Shown: positions 45,837 through 58,227 of the stretch, piece after piece
How positions within the stretch are numbered: position 1 is the first letter of the stretch
Layout: each line of letters opens with the position of its first letter
Made by a program: the position numbers and the translations under genes
Origin: Tritrichomonas musculus
Lineage: Eukaryota; Parabasalia; Tritrichomonadida; Tritrichomonadidae
NCBI GenBank assembly: GCA_039105265.1
Contig: JAPFFF010000059.1
Location: 310,001 to 374,000, forward strand
Direction of reading: 5' to 3'
DNA length: 64,000 nucleotides
Notes under the pieces: model-generated
Seen by the model: the letters and a program-made list of their open reading frames with translations, nothing else
Database searches by the model: none
Told to the model about the DNA's origin: nothing

Positions 45837-48800
45837 TCAAAACATTAATTGGAAAACAGAATAAAAGATGATGTTAAAATAAAACATAAAGCAGAACATC
45901 AGGATTAATGAGTTTTTATCTAAAAAATAGAGATTTTGTTGTAAATTAAATAAGAATTGAAATATGAAGCTTAATATAATTAATAATTATCATTCATTAG
46001 GTACCCTCAACATTCGTTCTAATATCGTTGTGCACATGGATACCTTCGGAAACAGGGAAGGGGAAAGAGGGGGGCGGGGCTGGTGGGCCGACAATCCTCC
46101 TTTCAGTCAATAAAAAACGATAGAAATATTGTCCGAAATAATTAAGTTTTGGCCTATTGTTGCAGTACATTGATTTTGAAAATTAAAGTACCTGATGATA
46201 AACAGTATTAAAAGTAATTTGAATTAGGAGCAAAATCGTGAATTTTACAGAAAAACTGAGTCCATCGATTGGTCCTTTGATTTTCATCTGAATTTTGTCC
46301 TTTAAACCAAGTTTCGGTATATGACAATATTAAGGGTGTAGTTGGATATGTTTTTGATTGAGAGAGTTATAGAAAAAAAATTGTATTCGTATAGAATATT
46401 TTGAGAGAGCTATTCAAATTGATTGAAAGACCATTCAAAATGATCCAAAAAAAAAAGCATTTTATATGATCACAAAAGAAAAATGGTAACTATCCAAATA
46501 AGCAATTGTTCGTAAAATAATCTGAATTTTATTTTCATCAAAAGAACTTCTGGAAAGAATGAAAATTTAATAATCCATGGATTTGGTTTTGCTTTATTTA
46601 AAAGAAAAAATCAAAAAGAGTAAAAACAAAGTATACATACATAAATAACTGATCATTTTCAGCTTAATGGATCAATTAATATTCGACTAAGATCGTTAAA
46701 CATGAAATTAGAGCCATTTAAAAAAAGATCGCTAAAAAAGCTAAAACTTTATAGGTTCCGATTAAAATAAAAGTTTGTAAAGTATATTCAAGTTTAAAAT
46801 TGAATAATTAATTACTACATCCGCCAAAAACGTTGATTGCATATAAAGATATCATTTCGATTTTGAGGCTTTTTGATAAAAAAAAAAAAAAATCTTTTGT
46901 TCCAACTGAATTCATAAAGCCATGCATTTGTTGTTGCACGTGTTTATTTGCAATATAAGGGCTAGAATTTGTGGAATAAAAAAATAAAAATTTTTATAAA
47001 AAAATATTGATAGGATTTTATTCACTATTTTAGTTTTTGTATATATTTTAATAATGAAAATTACATGCTATTTATAAAGTATTTATATGATTTATATATT
47101 GAATAAACGTTATAATTATGATTTAAAATAACATTTTTCAATTAATTAACTAATATATTAACATTTATATTTATTCGGCAGTTTAGAATTAAAATAATCT
47201 TTCAATATTTTGAATCAATTCAAATTTCTCAAATCAACTATATTAGCAATATCTTTTATATTAATAAATTAATTCAATTATTAATGTCATATATAAATTC
47301 AAGCCTTAATATAACACATAAAAATAATTTAAAAATGAATGAATATAGCTCATAAAAAGTGATTTTCATCCTACTAAACTTAATTTCATAAGTCGGTAAT
47401 ATAGGTGAAATTTTTCCATAACCGTTGAAAAATATTCAAAATTTTAGTTTTATTTGAGTGTTTTATTATCTCAAAAAGTTGTATCTAGAGAAATTAAAAA
47501 ATATTTTCTATTCGATTTATGATTCTTTTCCACCATGTAACTACAACACAGTAGAACACTAATGCAGAAAGAAACAAGTGTTATAACAAATTAATGAATT
47601 TCCATTCCAAAAGACAAATCAATATATATTATTATCTCAAAAATTTGTGTTGAAACACTTGCAAATGGATTATTCTATTGAATGCAAAATATTGTATTAG
47701 ATAAACAAAAATAATATCCCTTATATGACGAATAATTGAAGAAATATTCCCGAATAAATTAAATTTTCTTCATAAACTTTTTGAATAAAAAAGATTATTT
47801 TTGAGAGTGATCAATAGTCGGTAAGAATTTCAATGGTTTATGCGACGTATTTTGAGAGAATAAATAACGATAAAATTAAAATTGAATGAAAAAAGTTATA
47901 TGAATAATTGAAAACTATTACCGATTTTTGAAATGTAGTGTATGATACAATATCATTTCGATTCAACATAAAACACTGTAAATGATACTTAACAATTTTA
48001 TCATTTTTTATACTTATTTTTTCTTGTGGTAACTAAAACCAAATATATAAATATATAATAGCCTTAAATAATTAACTCAAAAAGTCATCTGGAAATGGTT
48101 CAAAAATATTTTCAATATATAGAAAATATAAAAAATTTCTTTCAAAACGAATGTTAAATTCTTTTTATTTTAAAATATATCTCAAAAAGTCAACATGAAA
48201 TCGTTGAAAAAGTGAATTGGAAATTCTTCAATTTTTTTAATATCTTTTTTTTGCTAACATTATATCTCTGCAAATAAATATTTATTAAAATATTGTTTAT
48301 ATTTAATTCTGATTTCTGGAACTCATCTTCAAAATATTTAAATTTCTTTTCAAATCATTCAAATAACATATATAATAATATATATATATAATAATATATA
48401 TATATATTATATATGTTATTAATCGTATAATTAATATAAATATTTAAAAATATTTAGATATTATTGTTTCTAGTTCAAGATATATTATTTTAAACATATT
48501 TTTATTTAGTTAAAATTTGAGAGCACAGTTCTTTTTTATTTGAATGCTCGGAAATTCAATCAAGTAAAGTTAAGTGACCAGTTATGTAACTAATAATTTG
48601 ACAAACTTTGTTTGATTACACTGTTTCACATTACGTAAGTATTTGACAATCTTTTCTTTCCACAAAAAAAATTCATTGATCACAATTTTTTTACGAGTAT
48701 CGTTTGAAACAAATTTTATTCATTGAATATTTGTTAATGGTTTTTCTCAATTTATTTTGATAGAATAACATCAAAACCTTCGTAAATTATTAATCCGAAA

Positions 48801-49073
48801 AATCATTTACATTTCGAATTTATCAGAATAATTTTGAATATAATATATTGTAAAAATATTGAGAAAGTATTGAAAATGATAAAATTATATTTTTTTCAAA
48901 ACTCAATATATCAAACAAATATAATATAATAATCCTATTTATGATATATGAATGAAATACAATAATTCAATTAGTTTTCAAATTCAAATATACAGAATTT
49001 TACTTTTGATAACAGAGAATTTTATTATTTCAATACATCATTCAAATTCATTCAAAAGCTAATTCACATTATC
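45837..49073. other. 3.2-kb AT-rich gene desert with a GC-rich island
   Basis: No gene in 3.2 kb. The exception is a sharply bounded GC-rich patch at about 46000-46105, including a purine run of AGGGAAGGGGAAAGAGGGGG (from 46045). It looks foreign to its surroundings. The rest is AT-rich, including an alternating (TA)n-type stretch at about 48368-48416 that can fold on itself. Confidence 0.6.
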
Positions 49074-49087
49074 TCAATATTTATTCG
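49074..49087 (+). promoter_or_regulatory. initiator-like element
   Basis: TCAATATTTATTCG immediately precedes the ATG at 49088 and fits a trichomonad initiator. Confidence 0.45.
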
Positions 49088-52027
49088 ATGCTATTTATTA
49101 GTCTATTTATGTTATCAATCGATTTAAATATCGTATGCACAGATATAACAACCGGTACGTTGGACATTCCTGAAGGAGTTAAAGAAATACCCGACTTTTT
49201 TTTATCAAACTGCAAACAGCTTGTAAATATCAATTTTCCTGAAGGATTAGAAAAAATTGGTAACTCATCTTTTAATGGTTGCTCAGGTTTAGTAGGTCCT
49301 CTCGCTTTCCCGAAATCATTGAAATATATAGATTATCAAGCTTTCCAAAAGTGTTCAAAATTAACGGGATCACTCATTTTTCCAGATTCATTAATATCTA
49401 TAGGTTCAGGAGCGTTTCAAGCTTGTATGGCTCTAGATGGCTCTATTGTTTTCCCGGAATCATTAATAAAAATAGATTCATTCGCCTTTTCTTTTTGTAA
49501 AAAGCTGACTGGATCGATTGTTTTACCTGAAAAATTGGAATTCATGGGCCAAAATGCTTTTAATGGTTGTAGTGCTTTATCTGGTTCTATTGTAATACCA
49601 AATTTACTGACAACAATTAAAACCAATACCTTCAATGGATGCACAGGTTTAACTGGTTCTTTGCTTATACCAAAGTCAATAACAACAATTGAAGAATCAG
49701 CTTTTGCTGGAACTAATTTCGAAAAAATAACTTATGAAGGGTCAACTCATCCAACTTGTCCAAATGCTTTTCCACAAAAAACTGATACATATTCGCCTGA
49801 TATACTCGTTCCTGAAGATTTTGATGAAGCAGAATTCTGTGGATTTCCTATAACCGAAAAAATTGTTATTGAAAAGAGCAGTTCAGAATCAGAACTTTCT
49901 GAAAGCAGTTCAGAATCAGAACTTTCTGAAAGTAATTCAGAATCAGAACTTTCTGAAAGTAATTCAGAATCAGAACTTTCTGAAAGTAATTCAGAATCAG
50001 AACTTTCTGAAAGCAGTTCAGAATCAGAAAGCAATTCTGATCTTTCTGAAAGTAACTCAGAATCAATAGAAAGCGGTTTTGAACTTTCAGAAAGTAACTC
50101 AGAATCAGAAAGCAGTTTTGATCTTTCTGAAAGCAGTTCTGATCTTTCTGAAAGTAACTCAGAATCAGAACTTTCTGAAAGCAGTTCAGAATCAGAAAGC
50201 AATTCTGATCTTTCTGAAAGTAACTTAGAATCAATAGAAAGCGGTTTTGAACTTTCAGAAAGTAACTCAGAATCAGAAAGCAGTTTTGATCTTTCTGAAA
50301 GCAGTTCAGAATCAGAAAGCAGTTCTGATCTTTCTGAAAGTAACTCAGAATCAGAAAGCAGTTCTGATCTTTCTGAAAGTAACTCAGAATCAGAAAGCAG
50401 TTCTGATCTTTCTGAAAGCAGTTTAGAATCAGAAAACAGTTCTGATCTTTCTGAAAGTAACTCAGAATCAGAAAGCAGTTCTGATCTTTCTGAAAGTAAC
50501 TCAGAATCAGAAAGCAGTTCTGATCTTTCAGAAAGTAACTCAGATTCAGAAAGCAATTTTGAACTTTCTGAAAGTAACTCAGAATCAACAGAAAGCAGTT
50601 CTGATCTTTCTGAAAGTAACTCAGAATCAACAGAAAGCAGTTCTGATCTTTCTGAAAGCAGTTCAGAATCAGAAAACAGTTCTGATCTTTCTGAAAGTAA
50701 CTCAGAATCAACAGAAAGCGGTTCTGATCTTTCTGAAAGCAGTTCAGAATCAGAAAACAGTTCTGATCTTTCTGAAAGTAACTCAGAATCAGAAAGCAAT
50801 TCAGAATCAATAGAAAAAAGTTTAGAACCAGTTGAAAGTAGTTCAGAACAAATCACACAACCAGATGATAAAAAAGAACCAATCGTTGAGAATCAAGAAT
50901 CATCCTCAGATAAGTTTGAACTTATTGATACAGGATTTAAATCACAAGAAGAATATGAAAAAGAAATGACTGAAAAGAAAATCAGTGAAGAACCATCCAC
51001 AATTAAAACGATTACTTTTACTAAACAAAGTATTATTGTTACTGAAGATAGAAGCACATCATCATCGGATCCAGTATATTTTGTTGCATCAAAACAAGGA
51101 TCAAAGATTACAATTGACGAAAGTGTTCAAAAATCCACTGTTGGAATCTCGAGTGAAAAAACTCCAACTGTCTCAATTCCAAAATGGTCAATCCCATTAA
51201 GCTTTTTAAATAACATTACTGTTGGTGAAGTAATTATTGATATTCCAAAAACAGAACATTTCACTGAACTTAATTTGAGAGATGTTAATAATCGAAGAGG
51301 AAGTTTTTCTTTGTCTGTTCCTATTGAAATTGAATTCGTATCATTTTTATCAATCGCTATGTTTAGAAAATCTTTTTTCGAAGTTACTTACAATCAAAAT
51401 AATGCTCATATTCTTGATAATTCTCATGATTCAGCTATTGTTAAAGTTGAACAATTAATTGATATTTCATCAAATTCTAACTCAATTCTGAAAAATACTG
51501 AACTTTTTGGGAGGCTGTCTATTCATGATGATTCATCTTTAAGCATGATTGGAAAATCAAACATTTCTGAGGATTCAGAAATCAATTTAATTTTCAAAAA
51601 ATCATGGAATAAAAGACCAGAAAATCCTGTTATAAATATTGAAAAACCAATTCAAAATTCAATCTCAAAAATTGTTTTGTCTTCTGATCCTAGTGACAGT
51701 AAAATTGATGTAATTGATTTTCCAATCATTGGATCTGATTCATTCACAACTTGTGATGAAGTCGGAAAAAGAATTCAATTCGAAAAAGGTAAAAAAGGAG
51801 ATATATCGCATAAATGTCAAACTAAAAATGGTTACACTTTTCTCTCTGTAACTGCTAAGGAAAAAAAGGATAAACTTGGTGCAGGTGCAATTGCCGGAAT
51901 AGTCATTGCATGCATAGCTGTTGTTGCTATTATCATCGTTCTGATCGTTTATTTGATAAAACGTAAGAAATATAATGATTGGTCAGATGATCAAAATATC
52001 ACTGAAGTATCTGAAATTCAAGTTTAA
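49088..52027 (+). CDS. BspA-like LRR type I membrane protein with Ser/Glu stalk
   Basis: This 979-residue protein starts at the ATG at 49088. Residues 1-18 are a signal peptide ([17 protein letters not shown]). About 24-235 are nine BspA-type LRRs ([20 protein letters not shown]). About 260-580 is a Ser/Glu/Leu/Asp stalk of repeated ELSESNSES and [12 protein letters not shown] units. About 590-925 is a Thr/Ser/Lys-rich region with beta-like segments and no known domain. A transmembrane helix (about 935-957, [20 protein letters not shown]) is followed by a charged 22-residue cytoplasmic tail ([18 protein letters not shown]). The stalk repeats keep long reading frames on the other strand as well, an effect of codon periodicity. 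A probable cell-surface adhesin. The acidic phosphorylatable or glycosylatable stalk should extend the LRR head from the membrane. Confidence 0.9.
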   Translation: MLFISLFMLSIDLNIVCTDITTGTLDIPEGVKEIPDFFLSNCKQLVNINFPEGLEKIGNSSFNGCSGLVGPLAFPKSLKYIDYQAFQKCSKLTGSLIFPDSLISIGSGAFQACMALDGSIVFPESLIKIDSFAFSFCKKLTGSIVLPEKLEFMGQNAFNGCSALSGSIVIPNLLTTIKTNTFNGCTGLTGSLLIPKSITTIEESAFAGTNFEKITYEGSTHPTCPNAFPQKTDTYSPDILVPEDFDEAEFCGFPITEKIVIEKSSSESELSESSSESELSESNSESELSESNSESELSESNSESELSESSSESESNSDLSESNSESIESGFELSESNSESESSFDLSESSSDLSESNSESELSESSSESESNSDLSESNLESIESGFELSESNSESESSFDLSESSSESESSSDLSESNSESESSSDLSESNSESESSSDLSESSLESENSSDLSESNSESESSSDLSESNSESESSSDLSESNSDSESNFELSESNSESTESSSDLSESNSESTESSSDLSESSSESENSSDLSESNSESTESGSDLSESSSESENSSDLSESNSESESNSESIEKSLEPVESSSEQITQPDDKKEPIVENQESSSDKFELIDTGFKSQEEYEKEMTEKKISEEPSTIKTITFTKQSIIVTEDRSTSSSDPVYFVASKQGSKITIDESVQKSTVGISSEKTPTVSIPKWSIPLSFLNNITVGEVIIDIPKTEHFTELNLRDVNNRRGSFSLSVPIEIEFVSFLSIAMFRKSFFEVTYNQNNAHILDNSHDSAIVKVEQLIDISSNSNSILKNTELFGRLSIHDDSSLSMIGKSNISEDSEINLIFKKSWNKRPENPVINIEKPIQNSISKIVLSSDPSDSKIDVIDFPIIGSDSFTTCDEVGKRIQFEKGKKGDISHKCQTKNGYTFLSVTAKEKKDKLGAGAIAGIVIACIAVVAIIIVLIVYLIKRKKYNDWSDDQNITEVSEIQV

Positions 52028-52321
52028 TAAATAAGTTAAATTTTTTTTAATATATAAAAACATTAAAAGTATTTGTTAAAATTCTATTGTGGTAATAAAT
52101 GATATTCAATTATTTATTATATATGATAAAATTAAAAAAATATTTAATAATTAAGAAGATAAAATTAAAACAAATTATCCGCCCACACTTTTTAAAATTC
52201 TATAAGTTTAAAATTTGATAACTTTTTGAATGACTCTCAAATTTTGGATTGAATGATTAGCTTTTTTTCCAAAATTCAAATACGATGTTTGTTTCTTTTA
52301 ACATTTTTTGTTATTATTTCA

Positions 52322-53459
52322 TTTACACCCCGAGCTTATTACATTTTCAAAAATAAAAATGTAATAAGAATTTTTTTTTAAAAAAAAAAAAGACGAGCTG
52401 CCAAACGAACTTATGACCCTAATAAAAAAAATTATAAATAAGAGTATCTTGTTTAATTACAAATATATATATAAATAAAAAAATTATTTAAATTTATAAT
52501 CTTATACTTATCATATATTTATAATTTTTGTTCGAAAAATCAAAGATTTTTTCCTTATTACAGTATTTCTCAAATCTTATTACATAAATTGAAAAAGCCC
52601 AAAATGTAAGAACATTAATTTTTTGGTTTTTAAACGATTAAAAACAATATATTTATTATTTAGAATATTCAAACATTTATATATATCAAAATAAATATAA
52701 AATATTATATTAAACCATTTTATGATAGGAATAAATGGACTTTTTTATTACTTTAAAAATTGAAAGAAATTTATTATTATAAATATATAAATATTTTGGT
52801 TATTTATAGATATATAAGATTTTTTTTATGAAATTAATAATAATATTGTATTATAAATATAGATATTATGATTATCTAAAGCAAAATGTTCGGTTGAATT
52901 AAAACGAAATTTGTCTTATTTTGTATCTTGATATTAATAATAAATGTTTTTTTATATAATCTTAAATATATAAGTATATTGTGCAATTTAATTGTCGTGA
53001 GGACAAAAAGATAATGCAATATATCCAATATTTTTGTAAAAAATACTATATAAAATACTCTGAAAATATATTTAAAGTATTGAATCCTTAAAGCAAAGTA
53101 CTCAAACCTTAAAGCAAAAAGTATTCAATTATTTGACAAATAAAATAATTTCAATACTCCTTAAAGCAGGAGTATTGAATTCTTATTACAAGAGACTATT
53201 GAAATTTCAGCCATATAAAACAAATTGAAAGGTCCTTATTACAGCTCGTTATTTTTGGAAAACGTTAAGTTTTTTTTATTAATTTTGTTAACCAAATTTT
53301 AATATATATATATAAATAGAAAGATAAATTTGTTAACCAAAAAACTAAAAAAAAAAACGTTTTTATTTTCATGAAATATGCTCTTTTTTGGCTTTTTGAA
53401 TAAATGATATTTTGATGTAATAAGAGCCGTTTAAAATAGACTTTAGCTCGGGGTGTAAA
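52322..53459. mobile_element. 1.14-kb TIR element of unknown family
   Basis: TTTACACCCCGAGCT at 52322-52336 is exactly inverted at 53445-53459. Both sides are flanked by TTTCA (52317-52321 and 53460-53464), a probable 5-bp target duplication. The interior is AT-rich with recurring TTATTACA words and a CCTTAAAGCA repeat cluster at about 53086-53175, and no transposase. Non-autonomous; superfamily undetermined. Confidence 0.65.
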
Positions 53460-53746
53460 TTTCATTTTAAAATTGGATAAGCTCTCTTTGTTTTGAGGTG
53501 TATTGTTTCAGTTTTTTCAAAAACGATACTATTAGCTTTTTAAAATATATTTAAGTTAAAAATATATATTATTCTATATTTTCTTTTTATCATTAGGGAA
53601 AAATTACATTTTAAATGATAATTGTTCAAGATAATTATAATCATTTTTATATTGGCACTTTTTGAATATTCATTCAAAAAGTGACTTGTAAATTTTTGTA
53701 GTCAAAAAAAAAAAAAAAAAAAAAATTGATAGCAAAAGAATTGTCC

Positions 53747-54691
53747 TTAATCAGATTTTTTTTCACGATCTTCAGTAATAAACCAATCATTATTCATTGT
53801 TGAGAGGGAGTCAGCTAGACGATAACATCTTTCACACATTTTGAGTCTGTTCATGTTTGTTTCATTAATTTCAAAGTCAAGAGATATATTTTCCAGCAAG
53901 TACTTTTCATGAACGCTTTTTGGGACAACAACAACATTTTCACCAAGCTGGAGAAGAAACTTTAATTCAAGCTGACAAGGAGTGACTTTCATTTCCTTCG
54001 CTATTTCATTGAGAACAGGGTCATTCATGATAATTGGATCTTTATCGATTCTATTTTCAGGCGAACTTCCAAGAGGAGAGAAGGCCTCAATGAAAATATT
54101 TCTGGAGGCCAAATATTCACGTAATGGCTGATTTTGGTTGTAAAGATGCATTTCAACTTGATTACAAAATGGTTGAATAGTGATACCCGGAGAATATCTT
54201 AATTTTTCCATTTGTTCAATTGAATAATTGCTAACACCAATTCGTTTAACAATACCATCTGTAACTAATTGTTCCATTGCTTTCCATGTATCGGCTAATG
54301 GTATCTTAGCATATTTTGGAGTTCCATCCTTATGCATCAAAATTTCTCCTGATTTGTCATATTGCATGGCAAATGGGTAATGAACCAAATAAAGATCAAT
54401 GTAATCAAGTTGGAGATTTTTAAGTGATAATCTTGCTGCTTTTGCAACATCTGACGGATGATGATCTTTATTATGTAATTTAGTGGTAATAAATAGTTCT
54501 TCACGTTTAACAACTTTGCGTTTGATGAGATCTTTAATAGCCTTACCAACTGCTTTTTCATTATCATAAACTGCTGCTGTGTCAATGCGTCTATAGCCAG
54601 CTTTTTCAACAGCATAAATTATAGATTTTTTAACTTCTTTTTCATCGGTATTTAAAAAAGTTCCAAGTGCTATTCGTTCTACTTTCTCCAT
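53747..54691 (-). CDS. aldo/keto reductase
   Basis: This 314-residue NAD(P)H-dependent oxidoreductase of the aldo/keto reductase superfamily starts at the ATG at 54691. It is a single TIM barrel of the usual length. The catalytic tetrad is complete: Asp37 and Tyr42 in IDTAAVYDNE, Lys71 in TTKLHN and His104 in LVHYP. IGVSNYSIEQME, QVEMHLYNQN, FSPLGS and VVVPKSVHEKYLLENI (phosphate and cofactor site) are also present. It is expected to reduce aldehydes or sugars in the cytosol; the substrate is not evident. A relic of the 3' end of a related gene lies at 43440-43575. Two bases-rich A tracts (53706-53724) lie downstream, and tRNA-Asn lies upstream. Confidence 0.95.
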   Translation of the reverse strand: MEKVERIALGTFLNTDEKEVKKSIIYAVEKAGYRRIDTAAVYDNEKAVGKAIKDLIKRKVVKREELFITTKLHNKDHHPSDVAKAARLSLKNLQLDYIDLYLVHYPFAMQYDKSGEILMHKDGTPKYAKIPLADTWKAMEQLVTDGIVKRIGVSNYSIEQMEKLRYSPGITIQPFCNQVEMHLYNQNQPLREYLASRNIFIEAFSPLGSSPENRIDKDPIIMNDPVLNEIAKEMKVTPCQLELKFLLQLGENVVVVPKSVHEKYLLENISLDFEINETNMNRLKMCERCYRLADSLSTMNNDWFITEDREKKSD

Positions 54692-54826
54692 TTATAATGC
54701 GACCAAATATTCATTTAAACTCAAAAAATTCAACCTCAGAAATTTTGAATTAAAATTTTTGAAATGAAAAATTTTCAAAAATTTAATTGAAAAAAAAAAC
54801 ATTGATTAATCAAAAAATTAAAAAAG

Positions 54827-54899
54827 CTCCTCCCGTGTGATTCGAACACACGATACACAGAGTAACAGTCTGCTGTCATAACCACTAGACCAGGGAGAA
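54827..54899 (-). tRNA. tRNA-Asn (GTT)
   Basis: A 73-base cloverleaf on the minus strand. The acceptor stem TTCTCCC pairs with GGGAGGA, with discriminator G. The D arm contains AGTGGTTAT. The anticodon stem GCAGA/TCTGT carries the loop CTGTTAC, so the anticodon is GTT. The T arm is GTGTG-TTCGAAT-CACAC. No intron and no encoded CCA. The internal A-box-like (GTCTAGTGGTTA) and B-box (GTTCGAATC) sequences fit Pol III transcription. Confidence 0.93.
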
Positions 54900-54957
54900 T
54901 TACATTTATTATTTTGATGATGATCAATAAAAAATATAATAAAGAATAATCAAAATA

Positions 54958-55440
54958 CTATTTTGAAAATAGAACATTAGAATACAGTTTTTTGATAGGC
55001 ATCCATGAAATATACAACCATTTTAAATGCAAATTCATATATTTGTTATCAATTCTACCTGTAGCAATCACTGAAAAATTTTGCATGCCGGTACTTAAAC
55101 CAGTTTCCATGTAGTCATTCGAATGGATATGAACAAGATATGCCAACTTCAGTCTCTTTCTTTCTAACGATGACTTTTTCATTGGTTGAAATATGATGAG
55201 CATCTTCACTTTCAAGATGTTCACCATTGAATCTCTTCCCTGATTTCGAAGTTACAACAAGATCCAATAATCACCAATCAACGTTGCAATTCCATAATTA
55301 GCCTTGTCATTTTTTAAAAAAACAATTAAGAAATTGATAAGCGTAGATTAGTGATCGTTGCTCATCTTCAATGTCAACTGTGAGAATCTCATGAGACTTA
55401 CGATGAACTACCTTTGTAGCCTGAGATTATAAGTAATAAA
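54958..55440 (-). pseudogene. decayed coding region, family unknown
   Basis: Minus-strand coding-like fragments in shifting frames: VVHRKSHEILTVDIEDEQRS and LIYAYQFLN (about 55410-55325), VTSKSGKRFNGEHLESEDAH (about 55250-55190), VRKKETEVGISCSYPFE, then the open stretch 54958-55227. Together they suggest a gene of at least 160 codons with several frameshifts. I do not recognise the family. Confidence 0.4.
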
Positions 55441-55839
55441 GGTATTTCAAAATATTATGTCTAATTCTAGCAGCAATGAAAAGAAAATACCAAGTTTAAA
55501 CTCACCTTAAAACTGTTCATTTAAAAGCATTTAAACCAGAACCATATAAGCAATCAAAATTAAATGAATTTGTTTTTGTTAAAAAAATCTTTATATTTTT
55601 CACTTAATCGACAATAAATTAATAAGAAAATAAATAAAAGTCACAATAATGAAAAATTCCAATTGCTTGCTTATTTTCATTTTTTTTTTTTTATTGTGAC
55701 TTTTTCATTCTCATTATGCTGACTCATTTGAGTTTGTGATTTCAAATTATTTTACATTTTTTCATGTTTCATTTTACTTTTTACTTTTTTTTTTTTATTA
55801 TTTGCTTGATTTTTCTTTTCTAATAGTTTTTCTTCCTCA

Positions 55840-56380
55840 TTAAGTGCTTTTCCTATTTTCTGCTTCTTTTTTGTTAATTGGAATTTCAATACCATCATAG
55901 TTCATTAGACCATTATAATATGCACAGTTTGCTTTTCCTTTATCAGCTGCAAGTTTGAAATATCTGGCCGCTTCTTTTTTGTTTGGCTTTATTCCTTCAC
56001 CGTTGTAAAGAATCTGAGAATACAAATGTGTAATATCATCAATTCCATTTTCAACAGCCATTTTTATATAAGATGCAGCTTTTACTTTATCTTCAGGTAT
56101 ACCATCTCATGTATAATATCTAACGACTTGGTATGCAAGAGCTTTGGGATATCCTCTTTCAGCTGACATTTGATAATATTGGTTTGCTTTGTCTTCATCT
56201 TCTGGAACACCATATCATTTTTACAATAAGTGCCATAAGCGAATAAACAATAAGGATCTTCCAGATCAGCTCCAAATTTCAAATATTTTGCTGATTCAAC
56301 TAATGAAAGCAAAATTCAAGTAACTAAAGCAAGACGCAATAATTTTTCCGCTAAATCAACACAAAAATCATTTAAGTGTT
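55840..56380 (-). pseudogene. Sel1-repeat protein remnant
   Basis: Minus-strand pieces of Sel1-type repeats: ESAKYLKFGADLEDPYCLFA (about 56300-56240), then AERGYPKALAYQVVRYY, KVKAASYIKMAVENGIDDIT, LYSQILYNGEGIKPNKKEAA, RYFKLAADKGKANCAYYNGL and MNYDGIEIPINKKEA. At least one frameshift (near 56220) and one in-frame TGA (near 56105) interrupt them. The related intact solenoids are at 6445-10398 and 43632-45809, but this remnant belongs to a different subgroup (charged KEAARYFKLAADKG style). Confidence 0.72.
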
Positions 56381-57073
56381 GAAAAATCCGTCTTTAACTC
56401 TTTTACAATCAAGTATATTCACCATACTCAAAGCAAAGCCAAGAATTGATCTGAATTATATATTAAATTTTGCTCATTCTGAAATTAATATATGTTCTGT
56501 TAACGAAATAAGCTTTTATAGAAGTAAAAAAAATATTTTATATAAAACATTTTATATTTATGGATTTTCCTTTTCCTCTATTTTTGCAATTTGGTAAAAT
56601 AACTTGTATAATACAATATTTTATTAAAAAAACACTTTGTTAATAATAAAATAATGGGTTTTGAGTTGTATTTTAAAATGAATGATTTAGTACTTTAACT
56701 TTTTATATAACTATTTTTTTCTTAATTAATTCATTTTTTAATAGCTTATTTGTTCATTCTTTTTCATAAGAAAATATAAAATCTCTAGTTCGATTCATAT
56801 TAACCATATTTTTTTTATAAAAAATTTCAAATTCATGAAAAAATTACGTATTTCGCAGGTATATTATTAGAAAAGCATTTCTTTATAAAAATTTTCAAAA
56901 TATTTATTATTTTTCTTTTAGAAATGCCTTTCTCAGGTATATTTTATGCGATTTAAATTCAATTTTTTTTTCTTTTCAAAAAGTTCATTTCCCAACTTTT
57001 TTCGAAATTTCCTCCCCAGGATGCAATTTTTTTTTCGGGAAGAGATCTTTATGAAAAAAATATTTTAAAAGTA

Positions 57074-57378
57074 TAGTAAGACGATAAACGAGTAAACATC
57101 AGAAAAACCGGTCGACATCGTAAACTTTTTCATAAAATCGCACTCAAATATTTCATAAAGATGTTCAAAATTGAATGAAAAATGATATTGAAAAGGCTCT
57201 AAAATATAACTCAAATATCTTTTTAAAAAGTTCTAAAAAATTTTTAAAATTTTATAATGTCTAACGGTTTTTGAATAAGCATCATAGAAAAGTATTCCGA
57301 GTATTTCTATGAGTTTAATGAAAAAGTTGATGATGTCGACCAGTTTTTCGTGATGTCGACTGGTTTATCGTCAAACTA
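57074..57378. mobile_element. 305-bp MITE with TA target and GTCGACATC subrepeats
   Basis: The ends are inverted over about 55 bp at roughly 80% identity: left TAGTAAGACGATAAACGAG, right (complement) TAGTTTGACGATAAACCAG. Both are flanked by TA (57072-57073, 57379-57380). The subterminal motif CCGGTCGACATC (left, once) and CCAGTCGACATC/CTGGTCGACATC (right, twice) continues the inverted structure. The TA duplication fits Tc1/mariner. The TIR sequence differs from that of 2209-2737. Confidence 0.6.
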
Positions 57379-58126
57379 TAGTTGCTGCAACGAAAATTTT
57401 TGGGCAAGGCCTCTCAAAAAGTGGACTGTCAATTTGATTTTTCTCATTGCTGAAAAGGTTTTATGATTTTCTAATAATACAATATAAAACTTTATTTTAA
57501 GCATTTGCACTTTTTAAATAAAAGATTAAAATTATTGGAAAAATTGTATAATTTCACGATGCAAAAAATGTGCATGCGATCATCCATTATTTGATATAAA
57601 TATAATATTAATTACAAATAAATAAATTTCAAATATATGAAAATAATTCCTTGGTAGCGTTAAGCATAATTTTAATTTTATTCATGAAAAAATGTGAAAA
57701 ATTTTGTAACAAAACAAAAGATAGAATTTTTTTTAAAAATCTTTTTGAATTGGATTTGAATTATTAAATGAAAGATTTCCAAACTAGTGAATCTGCAAGT
57801 TCTTAACTATCCAATGAATCCAGCTGGATTTAAAGCTTTAAACCCAAAGAAAACCAAAAATAATCAATCCAAATTCATATTATAATTATTTATAAAATTT
57901 GAATTAATATCATGATATATAATTTTTACATATATTAAAATATTTTTCAGTCTATTATAAAAAGGATCCTTTCATTGGAACCTTGCTTTTAATAAAAAAA
58001 ATACTAATAACCAACAAAAAAGTTTAAAATTTAAATATCAATAAACAACTCATTGCAACATATATTTTATTATTTGCTTTCCTAAATAATAAATACAACT
58101 GATAAAAATTTTAGAAAAAAATAGAA

Positions 58127-58145
58127 TTTTTCATATCACATTTCA
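58127..58145 (-). promoter_or_regulatory. shared upstream motif, copy 2
   Basis: Exact match to TTTTTCATATCACATTTCA at 45818-45836, but with no gene directly following on the minus strand. It may mark a lost gene start, or the motif may not be a promoter. Confidence 0.25.
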
Positions 58146-58194
58146 AAAAAATACGATCATGTTTTGAATTTGTTGAAGCTACTCTATATTTTAC

Positions 58195-58227
<33 letters not shown>

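Noticed and set aside
47391-47925. Inverted TCGGTAAT/ATTACCGA pair as a transposon
   Set aside because: Only eight bases match, no flanking duplication is visible, and surrounding homology does not extend.
48368-48416. Functional RNA hairpin from (TA)n-rich sequence
   Set aside because: Simple alternating TA/ATA repeats form such palindromes trivially.
49747-50856. Long minus-strand and other-frame ORFs across the Ser/Glu stalk
   Set aside because: Shadow frames of the tandem repeat in the real plus-strand gene. They begin and end with the repeat.
53265-53465. 66-codon ORF on the minus strand
   Set aside because: It lies in the terminal part of the TIR element and reflects AT-rich composition.
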